Origin: Kribbella sp. VKM Ac-2568
GTDB taxonomy: Bacteria; Actinomycetota; Actinomycetes; Propionibacteriales; Kribbellaceae
Assembly (NCBI RefSeq): GCF_004345365.1
Contig: NZ_SLVF01000001.1
Span: 496,001 to 560,000, forward strand
Reading direction: 5' to 3'
DNA length: 64,000 nucleotides
Position 1 is the stretch's first letter, and the number at the start of each line of letters is the position of its first letter. The translations under genes were made by a program, and so were the position numbers. Shown in pieces: positions 16,683 to 23,593 of this stretch. The notes under the pieces are model-generated. The model made no database searches. It saw only the letters and a list, made by a program, of their open reading frames with translations, and was not told the origin of the DNA.

Positions 16683-17550
16683 GACGATCCGCGTGGCGAA
16701 CCGCCGGACCGCGACGATCAGCTGGGCCCGGATCCGGCCGGCCCTGACGCACGTCGCCCTCGCCGCCGCTGCCCTGGTGATGCTGTACCCCGTCATCTGG
16801 ATGGTGGTCAGCTCGCTGCGGCCGGGCAACGAGATCTTCCGCGAGCCGGGCATCCTGGTCCGCGACCTGGAGATCAGCAACTACCGGGTCGGCTGGAACG
16901 CGCTGACCGAGCCGTTCACCCGGTACCTGCTGAACTCGGCCGCGGTGGTCCTCGGCGCGATCGTCGGCAACCTGGTGTCCTGCTCGATGGCGGCGTACGC
17001 GTTCGCCCGGCTGGAGTTCACCGGCAAGAAGTTCTGGTTCGCGATCATGCTGGTCACCATCATGCTGCCGATCCACGTGGTGATCGTGCCGCAGTACATC
17101 CTGTTCTCGCAGGCCGGCTGGATCAACACGTTCCTGCCGCTGATCGTGCCGAAGCTGCTGGCCACCGACGCGTTCTTCGTCTTCTTGATGGTGCAGTTCA
17201 TCCGCGGCATCCCGCGCGAGCTGGACGAGGCGGCCCGGATCGACGGCTGCGGCCGGGCCGGGATCTTCCTGCGGGTGATCCTGCCGCTGATGGTGCCCGC
17301 GCTGGCGACCACCACGATCTTCACGTTCATCTGGACCTGGAACGACTTCTTCAGCCAGCTGATCTACCTGACCGACCCGAAGATGTACACCGTTCCGGTC
17401 GCGCTGCGGTCCTTCGTGGACGTCACCGCGAGCACCTCCTGGGGATCGCTGTTCGCGATGTCGGTGGTCTCGCTCGTGCCGGTGTTCCTCGCGTTCCTGT
17501 TCGGCCAGCGGTTCCTGATCAAGGGCATCGCCACCACAGGCATCAAGTAA
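16672..17550 (+). CDS. Sugar ABC transporter permease, MalG-like
   Basis: 292 residues starting at ATG 16672 inside the end of the MalF-like gene. Six helices are predicted. The EAA loop ELDEAARIDGCGRAGIFLRVILPL is intact, and the C-terminus FLIKGIATTGIK is the family ending. It pairs with the upstream permease to form the membrane channel of a CUT1-type oligosaccharide importer. Complete length; it serves as a good comparison for the truncated homologue at 12692-13230. Confidence 0.93.
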   Translation: MTTETIRVANRRTATISWARIRPALTHVALAAAALVMLYPVIWMVVSSLRPGNEIFREPGILVRDLEISNYRVGWNALTEPFTRYLLNSAAVVLGAIVGNLVSCSMAAYAFARLEFTGKKFWFAIMLVTIMLPIHVVIVPQYILFSQAGWINTFLPLIVPKLLATDAFFVFLMVQFIRGIPRELDEAARIDGCGRAGIFLRVILPLMVPALATTTIFTFIWTWNDFFSQLIYLTDPKMYTVPVALRSFVDVTASTSWGSLFAMSVVSLVPVFLAFLFGQRFLIKGIATTGIK

Positions 17551-17595
17551 CACGACCGTCCGATTTGGCCTGCCCCACCAGAAAGGTTCACCACC

Positions 17596-18924
17596 ATGCG
17601 GTTGCTACCTCGTCCTACCGCACCGCCGCGCCGGCGGTTACGTGCCCTCGCCGCCATCATGATGGCGGGCGCCCTGCTGGCCGCCAGTGCCTGCGGTGGC
17701 GACTCCGGCGGCGGCGCATCCGCCGACGGGGAGGTCACCCTCCGCTTCAACTGGTGGGGGTCCGACACCCGCCACAAGATCACCCAGCAGGTGATCGACG
17801 CCTTCGAGAAGGACCACCCGAACATCAAGGTCAAGGGTGAGTTCGGCGAGTGGTCCGGCTACTGGGACAAGCTCGCCACCACCGTCGCCGCCAACGACGC
17901 GCCCGACATCATCCAGATGGACGAGAAGTACCTGCGCGAGTACGCCGACCGCGGCGCGCTGCTGGACCTGAAGAAGGCCGACGGCCTCGACACGTCCAAG
18001 TTCGAGCCGGACACCCTCGGGGCCGGCGAGTTCGACGGCGGGCTGTATGGGCTCAACGCCGGTATCAACGCCTTCACGATCGTGGCGAACCCGGCCGTCT
18101 TCAAGGCCGCGGGCGTGCCGCTGCCGGACGACACCACCTGGACCTGGGACCAGTACACCCAGATCGCCCAGCAGATCAGCGCGAAGCTGAACGGCAAGGG
18201 CTGGGGCACCGCGGCGTACGGGACCAACGACGCCAGCCTGAACATGTGGGCCCGGCAGCACGGCGAGTCGCTGTTCACCAAGGACGGCAAGCTCGGCGTC
18301 ACCAAGCAGGGCGTCACCGACTTCTACACGAACCTGCTGAAGATGCAGGAGGTCAAGGCGACGCCGTCGGCCGAGTTCACCTCGCAGGACATGAACGCGC
18401 CGCTCGACCAGTCCGGCATGGCGATCGGCAAGCTCGCCATGTCGTATGCGTGGAGCAACCAGTTGAACGCCCTCAGCAAGGCGTCCGGCCAGCAGTTGAA
18501 GCTGCTCCGGCTGCCGAGTGTCGCCGGCAAGGCGACCGAGAACGGCGCGTACTACAAGGGCTCGATGTTCTGGTCGATCTCCGCGCGGTCGAAGCACCCG
18601 AAGGAGTCGGCCGAGTTCGTCAGCTTCCTGGCCAACAACGCCTCCGCCGGGAACCTGCTGCTGGCCGAGCGGGGCGTGCCGCCGAACACCGAGATCCGCG
18701 CGGCCGTCGCGTCCAAGCTGCAGCCGGCCGACGCCGCCTCGCAGGCCTTCATCCAGACCATCGCCAAGGAGCTCGGCGAGCCGTCACCGCCGCCGCCGGT
18801 CGGTGGTGGTCAGGTGGAGAAGATCATCCAGCGCTACACCACCGAGGTGATGTTCGGCCGGCTGAAGCCCGACCAGGCGGCCCAGCAGTTCATCGACGAG
18901 ATCAACGGGGAGCTGACCAAATAG
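17596..18924 (+). CDS. Sugar-binding lipoprotein of ABC transporter
   Basis: 442 residues. AGAAAGG lies about 9 nt before ATG 17596. The signal peptide has an arginine-rich start and a lipobox ending LLAASAC, followed by GGDSGGGAS, so the mature protein is anchored by lipidated cysteine on the outer face of the membrane. The early strand VTLRFNWWGSDTRHKITQQVIDAF and DIIQMDEKYLREYADRGALLDL are typical of CUT1 solute-binding proteins (SBP family 1). It delivers an oligosaccharide to the two permeases encoded just upstream. The order permease-permease-binding protein is slightly unusual, since the binding protein most often comes first. Confidence 0.93.
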   Translation: MRLLPRPTAPPRRRLRALAAIMMAGALLAASACGGDSGGGASADGEVTLRFNWWGSDTRHKITQQVIDAFEKDHPNIKVKGEFGEWSGYWDKLATTVAANDAPDIIQMDEKYLREYADRGALLDLKKADGLDTSKFEPDTLGAGEFDGGLYGLNAGINAFTIVANPAVFKAAGVPLPDDTTWTWDQYTQIAQQISAKLNGKGWGTAAYGTNDASLNMWARQHGESLFTKDGKLGVTKQGVTDFYTNLLKMQEVKATPSAEFTSQDMNAPLDQSGMAIGKLAMSYAWSNQLNALSKASGQQLKLLRLPSVAGKATENGAYYKGSMFWSISARSKHPKESAEFVSFLANNASAGNLLLAERGVPPNTEIRAAVASKLQPADAASQAFIQTIAKELGEPSPPPPVGGGQVEKIIQRYTTEVMFGRLKPDQAAQQFIDEINGELTK

Positions 18925-18949
18925 TGTTGCTGCAGGCAACTGATTGGCG

Positions 18950-20104
18950 GTGACCGGTACGCCGCGAGTGGCCGTGGCGGGTGTCCACGGCCACGGCGCG
19001 TCCCACGTGCGGCACGTCGCCCGGCTGGCAGCCGCCGGGCGCGTCCGCTTCGTCGCGGTCGCCGATCCCCGGCCACCCACTGACGGGTTGTTGCCCGAAG
19101 GAGTGGAGAACTTCCCGGATCTGGGGGCGTTGCTGGCGGCGCGGGAGGTCGACGTCGTCGTGATCAGCACACCGATCCAGACGCACGTCCCACTGGCCGA
19201 GCTGGCCTTGCGGGCCGGTGCGGACGTGCTGCTCGAGAAGCCGCCGACAGCGTCGTTGGCGGAGTTCGAGCAACTGTCCGCGGTGATCGCCGAGACCGGC
19301 GGGAGCTGTCAGGTCGGCTTCCAGGTCGCCGGTTCCCACGCTGCCCGGACGCTGGCCTCGATGGTGGCCGACGGGCAGTTCGGGGAGCTCCGGGGAATCG
19401 GTGCGGTCGGCGCCTGGGTGCGGACCGCGGAGTACTGGCAGCGGGCGCGCTGGGCCGGTCGACGGTCGCTCGATGGCGTGGCTGTGGTCGATGGCGTGGT
19501 CACCAATCCCTTCGCGCACTCGACCGCGGCCGCGTTGATGATCGACGGCTCGGCTCGCGCGAACCAGGTCGTCTCCGTCGAGACGGAGCTGTTCCGTGCC
19601 AACCCGATCGAGGCCGACGACACCTCTTCGGTGCGGATCCGCACCACTAGCGGAACGACGGTGCTGACCGCGCTGACTCTGTGCGCGCAAGTCCCCGGCG
19701 CCGAGCCGATGGTGATCGTGCACGGCTCCGCCGGCCGCGCGGTACTGCGGTATCCGTCGGACCGGCTGGAGATCACGCTCGACGGCCGCACCACCGTCAC
19801 GCAGTACGGGCGGGACGATCTGCTGGAGAACCTGCTCGACCACCGAGCCGACCCCGCGACGCCGTTGCTGTCGCCGCTCGCCGCGACGGGTGGGTTCACC
19901 CGGCTAGTGGAGGCGGTCCGGATCGCGGATCCGCCGGCGGAGATCCCGGCCGGGCTGGTTCGCTGGCAGGGCGAGGGCCCGGAGCGCCGGCCGGTCGTGC
20001 TCGAGGTCGAGAAATGGGTGACCCGGGCAGCCGAAGAACTCGCCTTGTTCAGTGAACTCGGCGCCCCCTGGGCACAACCACACACAGAGATGGAGTTCGG
20101 ATAG
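18950..20104 (+). CDS. Gfo/Idh/MocA-family oxidoreductase
   Basis: 384 residues from GTG 18950 (TTG 18944 is the alternative). The nucleotide-binding start is VAVAGVHGHGASHVRHV, a slightly atypical Rossmann loop. EVDVVVISTPIQTHVPLAELAL and VLLEKPPTASLAEFEQL, with the catalytic EKP lysine, identify the NAD(P)-dependent sugar dehydrogenase family. It lies 25 nt after the binding protein and directly abuts the PmoA-like gene, so it belongs to the sugar operon and probably oxidises the imported sugar. Substrate unknown. Confidence 0.88.
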   Translation: MTGTPRVAVAGVHGHGASHVRHVARLAAAGRVRFVAVADPRPPTDGLLPEGVENFPDLGALLAAREVDVVVISTPIQTHVPLAELALRAGADVLLEKPPTASLAEFEQLSAVIAETGGSCQVGFQVAGSHAARTLASMVADGQFGELRGIGAVGAWVRTAEYWQRARWAGRRSLDGVAVVDGVVTNPFAHSTAAALMIDGSARANQVVSVETELFRANPIEADDTSSVRIRTTSGTTVLTALTLCAQVPGAEPMVIVHGSAGRAVLRYPSDRLEITLDGRTTVTQYGRDDLLENLLDHRADPATPLLSPLAATGGFTRLVEAVRIADPPAEIPAGLVRWQGEGPERRPVVLEVEKWVTRAAEELALFSELGAPWAQPHTEMEFG

Positions 20105-21019
20105 ATGACGCAAACCCTCGGCTGCAACCACGCCGTCGGCAAGTCCGTCCAGGTGACCGCGGGTGACAGCGAGCTGTTCACCTACGTCTACCGCCCGACC
20201 GACCCGCAGCTGGAGTCCCCGCGGCCCTACCTGCACCCGATCCGCACCCTCGGCGGTGATCTCGTCTCCGTATTCCGGCCGCACGACCACGTCTGGCACA
20301 AGGGCATGACCTGGTCGCTGCCGCACTTCGGCCACGAGAACTTCTGGGGCGGACCGACGTTCTCCCTGGAGCACGGTTACCAGCAGCTCGACAACAACGG
20401 TTCGATGGACCACGACCGGGTGGAAGCGCTTGACGTGTCCGAGGACCTGGTCCGGTTCTCGCACCACCTGTCCTGGCACACCCAGGCGGGTGCGCACGTG
20501 GTGGACGAGCTCCGCACGCTCGAGGTGCGCCTTGCTGACGATGGCTGGGTGCTGGTCTACGAGACCGCGATGAAGAACGCCTCGGACGCCACGATCCAGA
20601 TCGGCAGCCCGACCACCGCGGGCCGCCCGAACGCCGGCTACGGCGGACTCTTCTGGCGCGGCCCCCGCTCCTTCACCGGCGGCACGGTCCTCGCGCCGCA
20701 CGGCCTCGGCGGCGACGAGCTCCGCGGCCAGCGAGCCGCCTGGATGGGCTTCTCCGGCAAACACGACAGCACCGACCGAGCCTCCACCCTGATCATCGTC
20801 GACGCCGCCGAGAACGCGAACCACCCACCAGAATGGTTCGTCCGCTCAGAAGACTTCGCCGCCGTCTGCCCAGCCCCCTTCTTCAGCGAAGAACTCCCCT
20901 TCGCCCCCGCCTCCACCCTCCGCTTCCGCTACGCCGTACTGGTGGCCGACGAAGCCTCCGACAACGACCGCGCCACCCACCTGGCAGCCCAAGCCACCAA
21001 GTCCCTGACCGCCGGCTGA
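20105..21019 (+). CDS. PmoA-family (DUF6807) protein
   Basis: 304 residues. ATG 20105 follows the previous stop with no gap. The signature DLVSVFRPHDHVWHKGMTW and HFGHENFWGG, with a cluster of His residues, matches the family misleadingly named PmoA, which commonly accompanies Gfo/Idh/MocA dehydrogenases in sugar catabolic operons. No signal peptide or membrane segment, so it is not a methane monooxygenase subunit. It likely acts in the cytoplasm on the imported carbohydrate; the reaction is not known to me. Last gene of this operon. Confidence 0.82.
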   Translation: MTQTLGCNHAVGKSVQVTAGDSELFTYVYRPTDPQLESPRPYLHPIRTLGGDLVSVFRPHDHVWHKGMTWSLPHFGHENFWGGPTFSLEHGYQQLDNNGSMDHDRVEALDVSEDLVRFSHHLSWHTQAGAHVVDELRTLEVRLADDGWVLVYETAMKNASDATIQIGSPTTAGRPNAGYGGLFWRGPRSFTGGTVLAPHGLGGDELRGQRAAWMGFSGKHDSTDRASTLIIVDAAENANHPPEWFVRSEDFAAVCPAPFFSEELPFAPASTLRFRYAVLVADEASDNDRATHLAAQATKSLTAG

Positions 21020-21317
21020 CCTCGCGGACTCCAGGATCCAAGGGGTCGTACGCCGGATCTGAGGGGTTCCCCCGATGCCTTGATCGGTGGGTCAGCGGAC
21101 TCTTGAGTGTGGGCGGCGACCAGACACGGCCGCCGTCGCTTGCTCTGTGAATGGCGGTCGCGACCGTCTGCTGTCTCACCGTCCGAAGCCTTGTTCGGCT
21201 ACTTCGGCGAGGTCGATACTCAAGAGGTACGGCCATCACGGCCGCTTCGGTGGGGGTTTGCCGGAAATGTCAGTGTCAGCTGGATGATCTGGCTGTCAAG
21301 CGTTTGAAGGGGGAACC
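21020..21317. other. Upstream region of the TOMM locus
   Basis: 298 nt with no convincing gene. A 9-bp inverted pair CTCTTGAGT (21100-21108) and ACTCAAGAG (21218-21226) brackets about 110 nt, and could be a regulator pair or chance. Several short frames cross it, including a cysteine-bearing one at 21151-21369, but none has a ribosome site. The promoter of the 96-residue gene should lie in the last 100 nt; I see no clear hexamers. Confidence 0.35.
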
Positions 21318-21608
21318 ATGCCCAGTGGACAAAGACAGGGCGGCGGAATGCCGGGTGGCGGAGGGATGAATTCGCCGGCCGTCACCGGTCGAACGAAGGT
21401 GCCGCGCGATGTCACGCTGATGGGACGCCAGTGCGTGGCGCCTCCCGTGACGCTCGGGGCGCCGGGCGTGCAAGTTCACACTGCAGCCGGTATCAAGGTC
21501 ACCTTGACGATCGAGATCGGTGACGGCTCGTCTGATGCAGTCAGCGCTCCTGTAGCTGAAGCGGCCAGCAATCCTGTAGCACGAATGGGGAAGCTCGTCC
21601 TGGAATGA
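21318..21608 (+). CDS. Unrecognised 96-residue protein coupled to a TOMM cyclodehydratase; precursor peptide or partner
   Basis: ATG 21318 has a strong ribosome site (GAAGGGGG, about 5 nt away), and the stop overlaps the next start by 4 bp (ATGA), so it is real and made in step with the cyclodehydratase. The protein has a Gly-rich start (QGGGMPGGGGM), a middle part with alternating hydrophobics (VTLGAPGVQVHT, IKVTLTIEIGDG), a single Cys (position 39), and an Ala/Ser-rich end. It has few Cys/Ser/Thr residues in runs, so it is not a classic azole-rich core, and it does not look like a PqqD-type leader-binding domain. It could be a precursor with a short Ser-based core (SSDAVSAP), or an accessory protein. 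I do not recognise it. Confidence 0.75.
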   Translation: MPSGQRQGGGMPGGGGMNSPAVTGRTKVPRDVTLMGRQCVAPPVTLGAPGVQVHTAAGIKVTLTIEIGDGSSDAVSAPVAEAASNPVARMGKLVLE

Positions 21609-23572
21609 TCCTGTCGAGGCAGGGGAGTGCGTTCGTTCTCCTCGGCCATACCGCACTGATCGCGGCGGTTTCCGCGGCCCTTGGTGCAGCAGGCTTACCC
21701 CCGGACCGGGTGGTCAGCGCGACCTACCCGCGGCATCGTGAAGATCTATCGGAGTTGGTGCGGGATGCGAGTGCCGTCGTCGCGCTGGGCGACGGCACCC
21801 TGCCGGTACTGCATCACTGGCTCAATGCGATGGGGCTCCAGTCCGCCGTGCCGACGCTGCACGTCGAGCTGAGCGGCACGGACGCCACCATTGGTCCGCT
21901 GGTACTTCCGGCAGACGGAGCCTGCTACCTGTGCTGGCGAATGCGCGCACTTGCCTGTGCGGACGACTTCGCCGACGCGATGGCACTGGAGGAGGAGCTC
22001 GCCGCCAAACGGCCTCCGGTGGCAGACGGTCCGGTCTCGCCGGCGCTGGTGCCGATGATCGCCGAATTCTTGGTGGCCGAGCTTCTCGCATTGAGGACGA
22101 GAAGTTCGCAGCCGCGGCTGAGTGGTGCTGTGCTCACAGTGGACGGGCGGACGGAATCCCAGGTGCTGCACCCTCTGCTCGCACGCCCTGACTGCCCAGC
22201 CTGCTCCGGTCACGGGCGCCGACCACTCGAAGCGAGCCCGGAGCGAGGTGGGTCCGGCATCGCCGTCACAGACTTCGACGGCATCGCCCGTCGCACCGTG
22301 GATCCTGTCTGCGGGATGATTCGCGCGCTCGACCTGATTCCCGCACACGTCCAAGAGCCGGAGTTGCCGTACGTCGTTCGTGCCCAGTTGGCGAACGCTC
22401 GCTTCAGCACTGACGAATACAGCTTCGCGGTCTGTGAAGGCAAGGCATGGACCGAGCAGGAGGCCCGCGACGGCGCACTCGGTGAGGCCCTGGAACGCTA
22501 CGCCGCGATGACGTGGCAACCCCGGCAAAGGATCAGCTCGACCTATGACGGGTTGGATGGCCCAGGACTGCACCCGCAGGACCTGGTGCTGTTCGCCGAC
22601 TGGCAGTACGACACTCTGCCGTTCCACCGCTGGCAACCGGAGTCTCAGCTCGAGTGGGTGCCTGCCCAGTCTCTGGTGAACGGCACGAAGGTCTGGATTC
22701 CCCTGCTGGCAACGCATCTGAACTACCATCCGCCGCCCGGCGCTGCGCTGTTCCAGCCGACCTCGAGCGGGTTCGCGGCCGGTCCGGATCGGAGCTGTGC
22801 GACCGCGCGGGCGCTACTGGAGGTGATCGAGAGGGACGCGTTCATGATCGCTTGGTCGCACCGGCTGCCCGGACGGCGGGTGGCGGCAGCCCAGGTGCCG
22901 GACGAGCAGATCCGCGGGTTGGCGGCGTCGTATGCCGACCGGGGTGTCGAGCTCATGGTCCACCTGCTGCCAACCGACACTGTGGCGGCTGTGGTCCTCG
23001 CGATCGCGTGGTCCGATCGGCTGCCTGCGGCGACGATCGGACTCGGGGCCGCACTCGACCCGCTCGCCGCCGCGCGGTCCGCCGTACTCGAGGTCGGTCA
23101 GGCCCGGTCGGCCCTCCAGACCCGCCTCGCCTACTCGGACGTGCGGGCCCGACTGGACGAACTGTCCGCTGCGCCGGCCGAGGCCCTGTCCCTCGAAGAC
23201 CACGACCTGGTGTATGCCGCGCCGGCGGCGGCTGCCGCCCGGATGCGTTTCCTCCGGGAGGCTCGCCTCGAACCATGGCCGGACCTCACACCGCAATCGG
23301 ATGCCGCAGGCAACGAGTTGGAGGTCTTGACGCGGTCCTTGGCCGAGGTGGCACCGGACGTCCTGGCAGTCGACGTCACACCACGGGATGTCGCCGGGCT
23401 CGGGGTGAGCGTGGTCCGTGGTCTGGTTCCGGGGTTCGTGCCGATCTGGTTCGGAGCGAAGGGCGCTCGGCTCGGCGGCAGGCGACTGCTGGAGATGCCC
23501 AGTCGCATCGGCCTGCGCCAACGGCCGGCTCTGCTGGACGAACTGAACCTCGATCCGCACCCCCTGGCGTGA
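21605..23572 (+). CDS. Fused TOMM cyclodehydratase (E1-like leader-binding domain + YcaO)
   Basis: 655 residues. Residues 1 to about 215 form the E1/ThiF-like part that binds a precursor leader; it carries two CxxC pairs (C107-C110 in CYLC, C197-C200 in CPAC) that would bind zinc. From about 225 a YcaO domain begins (DPVCGMIRAL), with ATP-site elements ARDGALGEALERYAA and LLEVIERDAFM and a Pro-containing C-terminus DPHPLA. YcaO enzymes use ATP to cyclise Cys/Ser/Thr side chains onto the peptide backbone, giving azolines. No SagB-type dehydrogenase, protease or exporter is adjacent, so the product might remain at the azoline stage or need distant genes. ATG overlaps the 96-residue gene, and it is convergent with the LAL regulator. 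Confidence 0.9.
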   Translation: MILSRQGSAFVLLGHTALIAAVSAALGAAGLPPDRVVSATYPRHREDLSELVRDASAVVALGDGTLPVLHHWLNAMGLQSAVPTLHVELSGTDATIGPLVLPADGACYLCWRMRALACADDFADAMALEEELAAKRPPVADGPVSPALVPMIAEFLVAELLALRTRSSQPRLSGAVLTVDGRTESQVLHPLLARPDCPACSGHGRRPLEASPERGGSGIAVTDFDGIARRTVDPVCGMIRALDLIPAHVQEPELPYVVRAQLANARFSTDEYSFAVCEGKAWTEQEARDGALGEALERYAAMTWQPRQRISSTYDGLDGPGLHPQDLVLFADWQYDTLPFHRWQPESQLEWVPAQSLVNGTKVWIPLLATHLNYHPPPGAALFQPTSSGFAAGPDRSCATARALLEVIERDAFMIAWSHRLPGRRVAAAQVPDEQIRGLAASYADRGVELMVHLLPTDTVAAVVLAIAWSDRLPAATIGLGAALDPLAAARSAVLEVGQARSALQTRLAYSDVRARLDELSAAPAEALSLEDHDLVYAAPAAAAARMRFLREARLEPWPDLTPQSDAAGNELEVLTRSLAEVAPDVLAVDVTPRDVAGLGVSVVRGLVPGFVPIWFGAKGARLGGRRLLEMPSRIGLRQRPALLDELNLDPHPLA

Positions 23573-23593
23573 AAGGGCGGACCGGCAACCGAC

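Noticed and set aside
20105..21019. Methane monooxygenase subunit (from the PmoA family name)
   Set aside because: No membrane helices or copper-site pattern; sugar-operon context shows it is the misnamed DUF6807 group.
21151..21369. Small cysteine-bearing frame just before the TOMM genes, considered as a precursor peptide
   Set aside because: No ribosome site, overlaps the well-supported start at 21318, and its cysteines are scattered without a leader/core pattern.
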